Below, piece after piece: positions 8,489-19,530 of a stretch of 64,000 nucleotides of DNA. The stretch comes from Pseudomonadota bacterium. Lineage in GTDB: Bacteria; Pseudomonadota; Alphaproteobacteria; Reyranellales; Reyranellaceae. Numbering within the stretch: the first letter of the stretch is position 1; every line of letters begins with the position of its first letter. The translations under genes were made by a program, and so were the position numbers. The DNA lies in assembly GCA_018240745.1 (NCBI GenBank), contig JAFEFF010000175.1, positions 1 to 64,000 of the forward strand. The letters run 5' to 3'. The notes below the pieces were generated by a model, which made no database searches, had not been told where the DNA came from, and worked only from the letters and a program-made list of their open reading frames with translations.

Positions 8489-8725
8489 TCAGGCCTTGGG
8501 CGCCATGGTCGTGAGCTTCAGCGCATGCAGGACGCCGCCCATCCGGTCGCCGAGGGCCCGGTAGACCATCTGGTGCTGCTGGATCTTGGACTTGCCGGCG
8601 AAAATGGGCGAAACGACGGTCGCGGCCCAATGATCGCCGTCGCCCACCAGGTCCTGCATCTCGACCTCGGCGTCCGGGATGCCCTGCTTGATCAGGGCAA
8701 CGATGTCTTCGGCAGCCATCGGCAT
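8489..8725 (-). CDS. bolA: BolA-family protein
   Basis: A 78-residue BolA-like protein (MPMAAEDIVALIKQ start). The signature segment is GDHWAATVVSPIFAGKSKIQ, followed by HQMVYRALGDRM, where the conserved His region can contribute a cluster ligand. BolA/IbaG proteins pair with monothiol glutaredoxins in [2Fe-2S] transfer and iron sensing, and grxD lies immediately downstream. The start overlaps neither neighbour; purL stops 14 bases upstream. The same frame stays open upstream inside purL, but only the C-terminal part is BolA. ATG 8725 or ATG 8719 could be used. Confidence 0.93.
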   Translation of the reverse strand: MPMAAEDIVALIKQGIPDAEVEMQDLVGDGDHWAATVVSPIFAGKSKIQQHQMVYRALGDRMGGVLHALKLTTMAPKA

Positions 8726-8739
8726 GGCGTCAAATCCCC

Positions 8740-11010
<2,271 letters not shown>

Positions 11011-11020
11011 GGCGACGTAC

Positions 11021-11722
11021 TCACGAAAGAGCCTCGACCAGGCCTTCGAACAACGCCTTGCCGTCGCAACCGCCGAACAGCGGCTCCACGGCGTTCTCCG
11101 GATGCGGCATCAGGCCCATCACCGTCTTGGTCTCGTTGAATACGCCGGCGATGTTCCGGATCGAGCCGTTGGGGTTGGCCTCCTGACCAAGGGGGCCATC
11201 GACCGTGCCGTCGGGCGCGCAGTAGCGGAAGGCGACCTGGCCGCGATCCTCCAGGCGCTTCAGCGTATCGGCGTCGGCGAAGTAGTTGCCCTCGGCGTGG
11301 GCGACCGGGACCTTGATCACCTGGCCGGCCTGGTAGCGGTTGGTGAACAGGCTCTGGCTGGTCTCGATCTTGAGGTGCACGTCGCCGCACACGAACTTGA
11401 GATTCTCGTTGCGCATCAGCACGCCGGGCACGAGACCCGCCTCGGCGGCGATCTGGAAGCCGTTGCAGATCGCCAGCACCGGCACGCCCTGGGCCGCGCG
11501 CTTCTTGACCTCCGCCATCACCGGCGACTGCGCCGCCATGGCGCCGCAACGCAGGTAGTCGCCGTAGGAGAATCCGCCCGGCAGCACGATCAGGTCGGTC
11601 TTCTCGAAGTCGCCGTCGCCGTGCCACACCATCTGCGGCCGCCGGCCGGTCACCAGCTCGATCGCCTGCGCGACGTCGCCCTCGCGGTTGGAGCCGGGGA
11701 AGACGAGGACTGCGGCTTTCAT
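11021..11722 (-). CDS. purQ: Phosphoribosylformylglycinamidine synthase glutaminase subunit PurQ
   Basis: A 233-residue class-I glutamine amidotransferase that supplies ammonia to PurL. The nucleophile Cys86 is in LAICNGFQ, the oxyanion region is [12 protein letters not shown], and the catalytic His is in GLMPHPENA. It starts with [14 protein letters not shown]. Unlike the other tightly packed operon junctions, it is separated from purS by 109 bases containing a perfect 25-bp inverted repeat. The ribosome-binding site before its ATG is weak (GGAA about a dozen bases upstream), so the hairpin may influence its expression. Confidence 0.97.
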   Translation of the reverse strand: MKAAVLVFPGSNREGDVAQAIELVTGRRPQMVWHGDGDFEKTDLIVLPGGFSYGDYLRCGAMAAQSPVMAEVKKRAAQGVPVLAICNGFQIAAEAGLVPGVLMRNENLKFVCGDVHLKIETSQSLFTNRYQAGQVIKVPVAHAEGNYFADADTLKRLEDRGQVAFRYCAPDGTVDGPLGQEANPNGSIRNIAGVFNETKTVMGLMPHPENAVEPLFGGCDGKALFEGLVEALS

Positions 11723-11738
11723 GTCGTGAGTTCCGCTG

Positions 11739-11811
11739 GGGGCGCGCCACTCCAGTGGCGCGTCATTGTTGGCACCAGGGAAGATCGCGCCACTGGAGTG
11801 GCGCGCCCCCG
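11739..11811. repeat. Perfect 25-bp inverted repeat, family B, between purS and purQ
   Basis: Arms 11739-11763 and 11787-11811 are exact reverse complements, separated by 23 bases. Each arm is itself palindromic around CGCGCCACT and AGTGGCGCG, so two small hairpins or one long one can form. The element ends 17 bases from the purQ start codon on the transcribed strand. A half unit lies at 7971-7989. Confidence 0.9.
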
Positions 11812-11831
11812 GCGAAAGAGCGCATCCACCA

Positions 11832-12086
11832 TCAGCCCACCAGCTCGATCGAGTAATTCTCGATCACCGTGTTGGCGAGGAGCTTCCTGCACATGTCGTC
11901 GAGACGGGCCCGGGCCCTGGCCTTGTCGGTCTCGGCGAGCTCGAGCTCGATGTACTTGCCCTGGCGGACGTCGCCGACCTCGGGGAAGCCGAGCCGATTG
12001 AGCGAATGTCCGATGGCCTTGCCCTGAGGGTCGAGCACGCCGTTCTTGAGGGTTACGTGAACTCTGGCTTTCATGGGGGCTTTCAT
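11832..12086 (-). CDS. purS: Phosphoribosylformylglycinamidine synthase subunit PurS
   Basis: An 84-residue PurS that dimerises and bridges PurL with PurQ for ammonia channelling. The typical pattern is [17 protein letters not shown], then [20 protein letters not shown], then [14 protein letters not shown] keep the ATG at 12086 because AAGAGG lies five bases upstream; the internal ATG at 12074 lacks such a site. It follows purC by 22 bases in the same operon and precedes the palindromic spacer before purQ. Confidence 0.95.
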   Translation of the reverse strand: MKAPMKARVHVTLKNGVLDPQGKAIGHSLNRLGFPEVGDVRQGKYIELELAETDKARARARLDDMCRKLLANTVIENYSIELVG

Positions 12087-12108
12087 CTCGCCTCTTGTTG
12101 GAGCGTGC

Positions 12109-12873
12109 CTATTGGAGCGTGGTAGGACCGCGGACGTCGCCGGGGCCCTGGTCGATCAGGATGCCGAGCCGGCGCGCGACTTCCTGGTAGGCCTCCTCGA
12201 CCTTGCCGAGGTCGCGTCGGAAGCGGTCCTTGTCCATTTTCTCGTTGGTGCGCAGGTCCCACAGCCGGCAGGAATCCGGGCTGATCTCGTCGGCAAGCAC
12301 GATGCGGACCATGTCGTCCTCATATAGGCGGCCGAACTCGACCTTGAAGTCGACCAGCTTGATTCCGCAGCCGAGGAACAGGCCGAACAGGAAGTCGTTC
12401 ACGCGCAGGGTCAGCGCAACAATGTCGTCGAGGTCCTGCGGCGTCGCCCAGCCGAAGGCGGTGATGTGCTCCTCGGTGACCATCGGGTCGCCGAGCTGGT
12501 CGTTCTTGTAGAAGAACTCCATGATCGAGCGCGGCAGCTGGGTGCCTTCCTCGACGCCGAAGCGCTGGGCGAAGGAGCCGGCCGCGACATTCCGTACCAC
12601 CACCTCGAGCGGGATGATCTCGACCTGCCGGATGAGCTGCTCGCGCATGTTCAGGCGGCGGATGAAATGGGTCGGCACGCCGATCTCGCCGAGCTTGGTC
12701 ATCAGGAACTCGGAAATGCGGTTGTTGATCACCCCCTTGCCGGTGATCGTGCCCTTTTTTTGATTGTTGAACGCAGTCGCGTCGTCCTTGAAGTACTGGA
12801 CGATGGTCCCGGGCTCTGGCCCCTCGAACAAGGTCTTGGCCTTGCCCTCGTAGATGCGGCGGCGGCGGGACAT
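12109..12873 (-). CDS. purC: SAICAR synthetase PurC
   Basis: A 254-residue enzyme that joins aspartate to CAIR to give SAICAR. It starts [18 protein letters not shown], and the ATP and substrate signature segments are [14 protein letters not shown] and [16 protein letters not shown] lies seven bases before the ATG, which fixes the start; the longer open frame upstream is not needed. It is the first gene of purC-purS-purQ-purL-bolA-grxD, and its promoter shares the 157-base gap with the divergent diiron protein gene. I see no riboswitch-like structure in that gap. Confidence 0.97.
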   Translation of the reverse strand: MSRRRRIYEGKAKTLFEGPEPGTIVQYFKDDATAFNNQKKGTITGKGVINNRISEFLMTKLGEIGVPTHFIRRLNMREQLIRQVEIIPLEVVVRNVAAGSFAQRFGVEEGTQLPRSIMEFFYKNDQLGDPMVTEEHITAFGWATPQDLDDIVALTLRVNDFLFGLFLGCGIKLVDFKVEFGRLYEDDMVRIVLADEISPDSCRLWDLRTNEKMDKDRFRRDLGKVEEAYQEVARRLGILIDQGPGDVRGPTTLQ

Positions 12874-13030
12874 TTGGCTACTCCTGTGCGGACGGCCGGA
12901 ACCATCCACCCCCTTGTGACGGGGTATCGGGCCGGAATATGGCGGAAACCCCATGGAACGGGACTGGGGAAAAATCCATTGAAAAAGATGACCCTGTCGT
13001 CATTATTTGCGAAGGGGTTGGAGGCTCCAA

Positions 13031-14152
13031 ATGGCCCAGCAGATCACCTACGACAAGGCCTATGACGCTGTTGCGCCGGAGAATTTTCCCGCAATGCTCG
13101 AAGTGCCGCGTTATGGCCGGCGCAGCAATGCCTTCGACGCCATAATCTCGTCGACCCACGATCATTTCTGGGACCCGCTGGACAAGAACTACATCGACTT
13201 CGACCAGCCGTTCGACCTTGCCGGCACCCCGATCATGCCGGCCGAGGCCATCATCGAGCTGCGCTGCGAGGCGATCACCAGCCGGCTGGACGAGCGCCAG
13301 AAGGTGCAGCTCGGCAACGATGTGACGCACTGGTCGATTTCCAACCTGCTGCACGGCGAGCAGGGGGCACTGTCGCTCTCGGCCAGCCTGTGCCACGTGC
13401 TGCTCGATCCGGGCGCGCAGGAATACGCCGCCAACCAGGCGCGGGAAGAGGCGCGCCACGTCGCCGGCTTCACCCGCTACATCGCCCGGCGCTGGGGCGA
13501 GCCGCTGCCGGTCGGCAAGACGATCGAAGGGGTGCTGAAGGATCTCGTCAGCACGCCGGAGGTCTACAAGAAGATCGTCGGCATGCAGATGCTGATCGAG
13601 GGCCTCGCCATGGGCGCCTTCGCGACCTTCAACGCCAAGACCAACGATCCGGTGCTGCGCCGGCTGGTTCAACTGGTGATGAGCGACGAGGCGTTCCACC
13701 ACCGCTTCGGCCGGATATGGGCGGCCAAGACGATCAGCCGGCTCAGCGACGAGGAGCACAAGAAGGTCGAGGACTGGGCGGCGCAGCTCTTCCAGATGCT
13801 GCTGTTCAACCTGATCAACACCGAGCAGAAGAAGGTGATCTACGCCAAGTACGGGCTCGACTGGGAATGGGTGCGCGACGCGCTGAAGGAGACGTTCGGC
13901 GACGAGGAGCGCCGCGCCCAGCTCAAGGAGAGCACCAACATCTTCCGCGTCCTGATCAAGACGCTGCTGCACGCCGGCATCATCACCTCGCGCACCGCGC
14001 CGCTCTACGCGGTGTGGGTCGACATGGAAGAGCTGAAGGCCGAGGGCGACGCCATTCCCGGCGACGTCGTCGCCGAGGAGATGCTGGTCGTTCTGCGTGA
14101 GATCAACGCCAGGCGCAAGCGCATCGGCGCCAAGGACGTCGTGGCGGCCTGA
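13031..14152 (+). CDS. Diiron ferritin-like protein (R2-like / AurF-like oxygenase superfamily)
   Basis: A 373-residue protein with a complete four-helix diiron site: Glu110 in LLHGEQ, Glu140 and His143 in EEARH, Glu190 in MLIEGLA, and Glu220 and His223 in DEAFH. The two E-x-x-H pairs are exactly 80 residues apart, as in ribonucleotide-reductase-R2-like oxygenases and N-oxygenases. It probably activates dioxygen, but the substrate is unknown. The ATG at 13031 follows GGAGG at about 13018-13022. It is divergent from purC and followed by the tRNA terminator region. No reductase or ferredoxin gene is adjacent, so electron delivery must come from elsewhere. Confidence 0.8.
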   Translation: MAQQITYDKAYDAVAPENFPAMLEVPRYGRRSNAFDAIISSTHDHFWDPLDKNYIDFDQPFDLAGTPIMPAEAIIELRCEAITSRLDERQKVQLGNDVTHWSISNLLHGEQGALSLSASLCHVLLDPGAQEYAANQAREEARHVAGFTRYIARRWGEPLPVGKTIEGVLKDLVSTPEVYKKIVGMQMLIEGLAMGAFATFNAKTNDPVLRRLVQLVMSDEAFHHRFGRIWAAKTISRLSDEEHKKVEDWAAQLFQMLLFNLINTEQKKVIYAKYGLDWEWVRDALKETFGDEERRAQLKESTNIFRVLIKTLLHAGIITSRTAPLYAVWVDMEELKAEGDAIPGDVVAEEMLVVLREINARRKRIGAKDVVAA

Positions 14153-14159
14153 CTGGCGC

Positions 14160-14202
14160 AAAAAACGAAGGCGCGGGCAGTCCCTTAGCCTTACCCGCGC
14201 CT
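14160..14202 (-). terminator. Rho-independent terminator for the minus-strand tRNA
   Basis: Read on the minus strand, a 9-bp stem (AGGCGCGGG with CCCGCGCCT) is followed by TCG and six T residues ending at 14160. It lies about 110 bases downstream of the tRNA 3' end and just after the stop codon of the convergent diiron gene, whose own strand lacks a T run here. Confidence 0.8.
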
Positions 14203-14311
14203 CGCATTGTTGCTGGCGGTGTCAAGTCCAATCCGGGTCGCGAGCAATCTCGAAAGAACGACGGCGGCGGCCCTAAGAGACCAGCCCATCCATTATATGA
14301 GGCGCGGAGAG

Positions 14312-14396
14312 TGGGGGACAAGGGATTCGAACCCTTACGAGATTGCTCTCCGCGCCGTGACAGGGCGCTGCGTCTGCCAGCTTCCGCCAGTCCCCC
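14312..14396 (-). tRNA. Type II (Leu-like) tRNA carrying a GUC (Asp) anticodon
   Basis: An 85-base cloverleaf with every stem paired. The acceptor is GGGGGAC/GTCCCCC with discriminator A at 14312. The D arm is GCG/CGC with a GAAGCTGGCAGA loop. The anticodon stem is GCGCC/GGCGC with loop CTGTCAC. There is a long variable arm GAGA-GCAA-TCTC, and the T arm is AAGGG-TTCGAAT-CCCTT. The long variable arm, the D loop and A73 are hallmarks of bacterial tRNA-Leu. The seven-base loop nevertheless puts GTC (14361-14359) at the anticodon, which reads Asp codons. No Leu anticodon fits in any register because the stem is perfect. CCA is not encoded. A promoter and terminator flank it, so expression is plausible; charging identity is unknown. 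Confidence 0.8.
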
Positions 14397-14413
14397 TCAG
14401 TGCCTGCTCGGAC

Positions 14414-14442
14414 ACCATAGGGAGGCGGAAAGCAGTCGACAA
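14414..14442 (-). promoter_or_regulatory. Sigma70-type promoter for the tRNA
   Basis: On the minus strand, TTGTCG (14442-14437) and TATGGT (14419-14414) are separated by exactly 17 bases. The predicted start near 14407 is about ten bases before the tRNA 5' end. An AT-rich tract precedes it at 14443-14480, as expected for an UP-like region. Confidence 0.6.
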
Positions 14443-14482
14443 TCTCAAATAGATATGAGAAAAAAATACAACTTTAGGGATG

Positions 14483-15184
14483 CTATGGCTTCCGTGCCAG
14501 CACGAACGCCGACAGGCCGGCGAGGCGGTTGATTGGGAACAGCCGCAGTTCGATCGCGCAGGCGGCGGCGAGCAGGCCGTTGGTCAGCGCGCCGTGCTTC
14601 CTGAGGCTGCTGCGCGGCGTCGGATCGCTGCGGGAGGCGAGGCGGACGGCGGCGGCGAGCGGGAAGATCGCGCCGAAATAGTAGGCGCCGCGCACCACGT
14701 CGAGGCCGGCCTTGCGCATGGTCCGCTCGATCTCGGCCAGGGTGTAGCGCCGCTTGTGCTCGAGGAAGACGTCGTGGCCGCTCCACAGGAAGCGGAAGGC
14801 CGGCACCGTCACCAGGAAATGCGCACCCGACGGCACCTTGGTCGCGTAGTGGCTCACCAGCCCGGCGTCGTTCTCGACATGCTCCAGCACGTCCATCATC
14901 AGCACGAGATCGCAGTCGGTCGCGTCGCAGTCGCGGCGGTAGAGCACCGGCTTGCCATTGACCGTCTCGTCCCAGCTACGCTCGTAGCCGACATCGACAC
15001 ACAGCGCCGATTGCGCGCCGACGGCCAGCAGGTGCCGCGAGAAGAAGCCCGAGCCGGCGCCGACATCGAGCAGCCGCTGCGGCGCGAGATGCCCGACCAT
15101 GCGGCGCAGGGCAGCAGCCTTGGACTGGTAGTACCAGTGCCGGCCGATGTCGTTGCCGAGGATGTCCTCTTCCTTGAGGTCCAT
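14483..15184 (-). CDS. Class I SAM-dependent methyltransferase
   Basis: A 233-residue methyltransferase. Motif I is LLDVGAGSGFFS at about residues 39-50; DCDLVLMMDVLEHVEND is the acidic loop and post-motif region. The segment SGAHFLVTVPAFRFLWSGHD, then HKRRYTLAEI, is typical of methyltransferases found beside polyprenol-linked glycosyltransferases. The C-terminal third is hydrophobic (NGLLAAACAIELRLF), suggesting membrane association. Its ATG overlaps the stop of the upstream glycosyltransferase by one base, so the two are coupled and may act on the same lipid-linked glycan. The acceptor is unknown. Confidence 0.83.
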   Translation of the reverse strand: MDLKEEDILGNDIGRHWYYQSKAAALRRMVGHLAPQRLLDVGAGSGFFSRHLLAVGAQSALCVDVGYERSWDETVNGKPVLYRRDCDATDCDLVLMMDVLEHVENDAGLVSHYATKVPSGAHFLVTVPAFRFLWSGHDVFLEHKRRYTLAEIERTMRKAGLDVVRGAYYFGAIFPLAAAVRLASRSDPTPRSSLRKHGALTNGLLAAACAIELRLFPINRLAGLSAFVLARKP

Positions 15185-16248
15185 CAGGCCTTCGGCTTGT
15201 CTTCTTCGTAGACGCCCTCGACGACGTAGATCGGCCGGCCCTTCACCTCGAGGAACAGGCGGCCGAGATACTCGCCGATGATGCCGATCGACACGAGCTG
15301 GATCGCGCCCATGCCCAGCACGGCGATCAACAGCGAGGCGTAGCCGGGCGTGTCGATGCCGAAGATCAGCACACGCCCGATGATGAACAGGGCGTAGAGC
15401 ACGGCGATCGCCGCGATCACCAGGCCGCCGTAGAACGACGCGCGCAGCGGGACGGTCGAGAAGCTCACCACGCCGTCGAGCGCGAAGTTCCACAGCCGCC
15501 ACAGGTTGAACTTGCTCGAGCCCGCGGCGCGCTGCGGCCGCTCGTAGGGCACGCCGATCGCGTTGAAGCCAACCCAGGCGAACAGCCCTTTCATGAAGCG
15601 GTTGCGCTCGGGAAGCTGGCGCAGCACCTCGACCGCGCGGCGGTCGACCAGGCGGAAGTCGCCGACATTGGTCGGGATGCGCACCGGCGACATGCGGTTG
15701 AACACCCAGTAGAACCAGCTCGCCGACAGCCGCTTGCTCATGGTGTCCCAGGCCCGCAGCTCGCGCACGCCGTAGACGATGTCATAGCCCTCGCGCCAGC
15801 GCTCGATGAACGGGCCGAACAGGTCGGGCGGGTCCTGCAGGTCGATGTCGATCGGGATCAGGATGTCGCCCCTGGCATGGTCGATGCCGGCGGTGAGGGC
15901 GGCCTCCTTGCCGAAATTGCGCGACAGGTTGACGACGCGGATCCGGGCATCGCGGCGGCTGGAGTCGAGCAGCCGGCTCAGCGTGTCGTCGCGCGAGCCG
16001 TCGTTCACGAACACGATCTCGAAGCGCAGGCCGGCGCGCTCGAGGAACGGCTCGACGGCCGTCAGGAAGAGCTCGATCGACTCCTCTTCGTTGAACACCG
16101 GCACGACCAGCGACAGCAGCGGGTCGGCCGGCCGGCGCGCGCGCTGCGCCGCGAGCTGGCGCTCGAGCGCGGACGACGACTTGGGCGCGGACGCGGATTG
16201 GGGCGCGGACGCGGATTGGGGCGCGACGGGTAGGGTCGAATCGGGCAC
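15184..16248 (-). CDS. Glycosyltransferase family 2, polyprenol-phosphate type (GtrB/ArnC/DPM1-like)
   Basis: A 354-residue protein. The GT-A domain has SLVVPVFNEEESI, FVNDGSRDDT and the metal-binding DIDLQDPPD. It is followed by two C-terminal membrane helices (about residues 255-280 and 290-325), as in bactoprenol glucosyltransferases. It should transfer a sugar from a nucleotide donor to a polyprenyl phosphate on the inner membrane. The N terminus carries a Ser/Ala/Pro repeat (SAPQSA units) encoded by tandem 18-base repeats near 16183-16226, probably a disordered and length-variable tail. It forms an operon with the downstream methyltransferase. Confidence 0.9.
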   Translation of the reverse strand: MPDSTLPVAPQSASAPQSASAPKSSSALERQLAAQRARRPADPLLSLVVPVFNEEESIELFLTAVEPFLERAGLRFEIVFVNDGSRDDTLSRLLDSSRRDARIRVVNLSRNFGKEAALTAGIDHARGDILIPIDIDLQDPPDLFGPFIERWREGYDIVYGVRELRAWDTMSKRLSASWFYWVFNRMSPVRIPTNVGDFRLVDRRAVEVLRQLPERNRFMKGLFAWVGFNAIGVPYERPQRAAGSSKFNLWRLWNFALDGVVSFSTVPLRASFYGGLVIAAIAVLYALFIIGRVLIFGIDTPGYASLLIAVLGMGAIQLVSIGIIGEYLGRLFLEVKGRPIYVVEGVYEEDKPKA

Positions 16249-16269
16249 GAACTGCAGCTTACACCATCC

Positions 16270-16806
16270 TCAGGAGGTGACGATCTCCACCTTGCCGTCG
16301 AGCGCCATGATGCCGGTATCGACGCCGAGCTTGGGCTGGCGCTGACCGACGGCGGCCCGGAAGGCGCGCAGGGCTTCGGTGTGCTTCTCGGTTTCGAACG
16401 CGCGGTCTGTCTTGACGCGATCGCCATAGGCGACCGCAGCCGCGCCGCAGTCGCGGTGGGTGAGGCCGATGACCCGCCTGATGCTGTGAAGCTGCACGGT
16501 GATGGCGAGATTGTCCCAGAACGTCTTCTGCCAGTCGGCAAATTTCGGCGATACGACGCCGATCGGGCCGCCGGCGATCGCGAACTGGCTGTAGCGGTCC
16601 TTCATCCCGTTTTCCGCCATGTAGACCCAGCTGGAGGTGGTGAAACGCGGATCGATGCAATTGAGCATCATCGCCTCGTAGTCGCCGTAGGCGGCCAGCG
16701 CCGGGAAGGCCATCATCGCGCCCCCGGCCAGGCCGAGGCCGAGCACGCCGCGACGCGACAGGGCAGGCCGGCAGCAGCAGCCGGCATGGTGGACATGGTG
16801 AGTCAT
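16270..16806 (-). CDS. Tat-exported beta-carbonic anhydrase-like protein
   Basis: A 178-residue protein with the beta-carbonic anhydrase zinc site: Cys50, Asp52 and Arg54 in NCIDPRF, and His117 and Cys120 in THRDCGA. It is preceded by a twin-arginine signal (LSRRGVLGLGL, then FPALA). The mature part is shorter than most beta enzymes (~200 residues). Before the signal is an unusual His/Cys-rich start, MTHHVHHAGCCCRP. It would act outside the cytoplasmic membrane; catalysis is inferred because only the core motifs are visible. The ATG overlaps the stop of the dehydratase gene by four bases (ATGA), indicating translational coupling. Confidence 0.75.
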   Translation of the reverse strand: MTHHVHHAGCCCRPALSRRGVLGLGLAGGAMMAFPALAAYGDYEAMMLNCIDPRFTTSSWVYMAENGMKDRYSQFAIAGGPIGVVSPKFADWQKTFWDNLAITVQLHSIRRVIGLTHRDCGAAAVAYGDRVKTDRAFETEKHTEALRAFRAAVGQRQPKLGVDTGIMALDGKVEIVTS

Positions 16807-17651
16807 CGGAACGTTACTTTCCCCTGTTGAGCCAACCCGCCCTTGGCGTTGGCGATCCATGTGGCGAGCGAGCCGTCGGCCTCGCGCCGCGCCGCGACCG
16901 TCATCGGCGCGCCGGCGAAGACCGGCGACAGCGCGCGGAATTCGAAGCTGCGTGGCGTCCGGCCGGCGGCGGCGCGGCGGGCCAGCTCTATCTGCAGCAG
17001 GCCCATCAGCGGCCCATGCACGATCAGGCCGGGATAGCCTTCGGCGCCGGTGACGTAGGGCTGATCGTAGTGGATGCGATGGCCGTTGAAGGTGAGGGCG
17101 GAGAAGCGGAACAGCAGAACCGGGTCGGGCACGATCGTCCTGGTGGTGCTGGAATCGGACGGCGCGGGCTTGGGCTCGCGCGCGGTCTCGCCCGGCCTGG
17201 CCGCCTCGCGATAGACGATGTCGTGCTCCTCGAGCAGTGAGACGCCCCTGGGGCCCGACAGGGTATGTTGCACGGTCACGAACACCATCGAGCCGCTCGA
17301 GCCGGTCTTGGGCTCGATCGACTTGATGGTCGACACCCGCCGCGCCGTGTCGCCGAGGCGAAGCGGCTCGCCGTCGAAGCTGAAGCGGCTGCCGGCCCAC
17401 ATGCGCCTCGGAAGCTCGATCGGCGGCAGGAAGTCGCCGCGCTCGCCATGGCCGTCGGGGCCGATTTTCGAGGCCGGCGCCGCCTCGAGGAAATAGAGCC
17501 AGTGCCAGAGCGGCGGCAGGGGATCGCCCATGCGCGGCTCGGGGTCGTGCTCGTCCAGGGTGGCGATCAGGGCCTTGGCCGGCCAGGGGGCGAGGAAATC
17601 CTCGACCGTCTGGCTCCGGCCGATCCAGCGGCGCATGTCATCGAGCGGCAT
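16803..17651 (-). CDS. MaoC-like N-terminal dehydratase / HTD2-type acyl-CoA hydratase
   Basis: A 282-residue hotdog-fold hydratase related to mesaconyl-C4-CoA hydratase and fungal HTD2. Visible features are RRMWAGSRFSFDGEPLRLG, the segment HTLSGPRGVSLLEEHDIVYRE (described here by its ends), then VLLFRFSALTFNGHRIHYDQ, the usual dehydratase-2 motif, and YPGLIVHGPLM. The ATG at 17651 gives the common N terminus PLDDMRRWIGRS; the longer frame runs under the divergent zeta gene. It heads a four-gene minus-strand run with carbonic anhydrase, glycosyltransferase and methyltransferase, though only the first junction is overlapping. The acyl substrate is unknown. Confidence 0.8.
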   Translation of the reverse strand: MPLDDMRRWIGRSQTVEDFLAPWPAKALIATLDEHDPEPRMGDPLPPLWHWLYFLEAAPASKIGPDGHGERGDFLPPIELPRRMWAGSRFSFDGEPLRLGDTARRVSTIKSIEPKTGSSGSMVFVTVQHTLSGPRGVSLLEEHDIVYREAARPGETAREPKPAPSDSSTTRTIVPDPVLLFRFSALTFNGHRIHYDQPYVTGAEGYPGLIVHGPLMGLLQIELARRAAAGRTPRSFEFRALSPVFAGAPMTVAARREADGSLATWIANAKGGLAQQGKVTFR

Positions 17652-17742
17652 CAATGCGAATTGTGCCACCGCCGGGCCGGGGTGGAAAGGCTGCGTCGGG
17701 CTGCTATAACCCGCCGCGACACGCCACTGCGGAGCGGGTGAG

Positions 17743-18072
17743 ATGACGACCTTCGACGATCGCGAAAAGGCCCTGGAGAACGTGTTCAGCCACGATATGG
17801 AGCTGCAGTTCAAGGCGCGCGCTCGCAAGAACAAGATGCTGGGCCTGTGGGCCGCCGGCCTGCTGGGCAAGACCGGCGCCGACGCCGAGCACTATGCACG
17901 CGACATCGTGATGGCCGACTTCGAGAAGCCGGGCGAGCACGACGTCATCCACACCCTGATGCATGACCTTGCCGCCGCCGGGAAGCCGCACGAGGAGCAC
18001 ACCATCCGCAAGCAGGGCGAGCGCTTCCTTGTCGAGGCGACCCGCCAGGTGATGGCCGAGGTGAAGCGCTGA
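17743..18072 (+). CDS. F1-ATPase zeta-type inhibitory subunit (DUF1476)
   Basis: A 109-residue DUF1476 protein: TTFDDREKALENVFSHD at the N terminus, the middle part FKARARKNKMLGLWAAGLLG, and a charged C-terminal helix. In Paracoccus and other alphaproteobacteria this protein (zeta subunit) inserts its N-terminal helix into the F1 part of ATP synthase and blocks ATP hydrolysis. The N-terminal inhibitory stretch is present. The gene stands alone, divergent from the dehydratase gene and ending just before a palindrome that separates it from convergent purB. No ATP synthase genes are nearby, which is normal. Confidence 0.9.
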   Translation: MTTFDDREKALENVFSHDMELQFKARARKNKMLGLWAAGLLGKTGADAEHYARDIVMADFEKPGEHDVIHTLMHDLAAAGKPHEEHTIRKQGERFLVEATRQVMAEVKR

Positions 18073-18079
18073 TCTTCCG

Positions 18080-18145
18080 GGACCGCGGGCGTCTCGCCCG
18101 CTCATTGGACCGATGAAGCATGAGCGGGCGAGACGCCCGCGGTCC
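18080..18145. repeat. Perfect 26-bp inverted repeat, family C
   Basis: Arms 18080-18105 and 18120-18145 are exact reverse complements around a 14-base loop, beginning GGACCGCGGGCG. The hairpin sits between the convergent zeta and purB genes, eight bases from each stop, and would serve as a bidirectional terminator. Related elements with GGACCGCG ends lie at 46970-47025 and 56286-56359. Confidence 0.9.
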
Positions 18146-18152
18146 GGCAAGA

Positions 18153-19478
<1,326 letters not shown>

Positions 19479-19530
19479 GGCCGGGTTTTTAGCCCCGATG
19501 CCCTGTCCGCGCCATGTTAAGAAGTCGGCA

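Noticed and set aside
12874..13030. Purine riboswitch upstream of purC
   Set aside because: No conserved three-way-junction core or terminator/anti-terminator pair is visible in the gap, and purine riboswitches are rare in this lineage.
14312..14396. Possibility that the tRNA is a serine tRNA
   Set aside because: The discriminator is A rather than the G of tRNA-Ser, and the D loop matches the leucine pattern. The anticodon fits neither.
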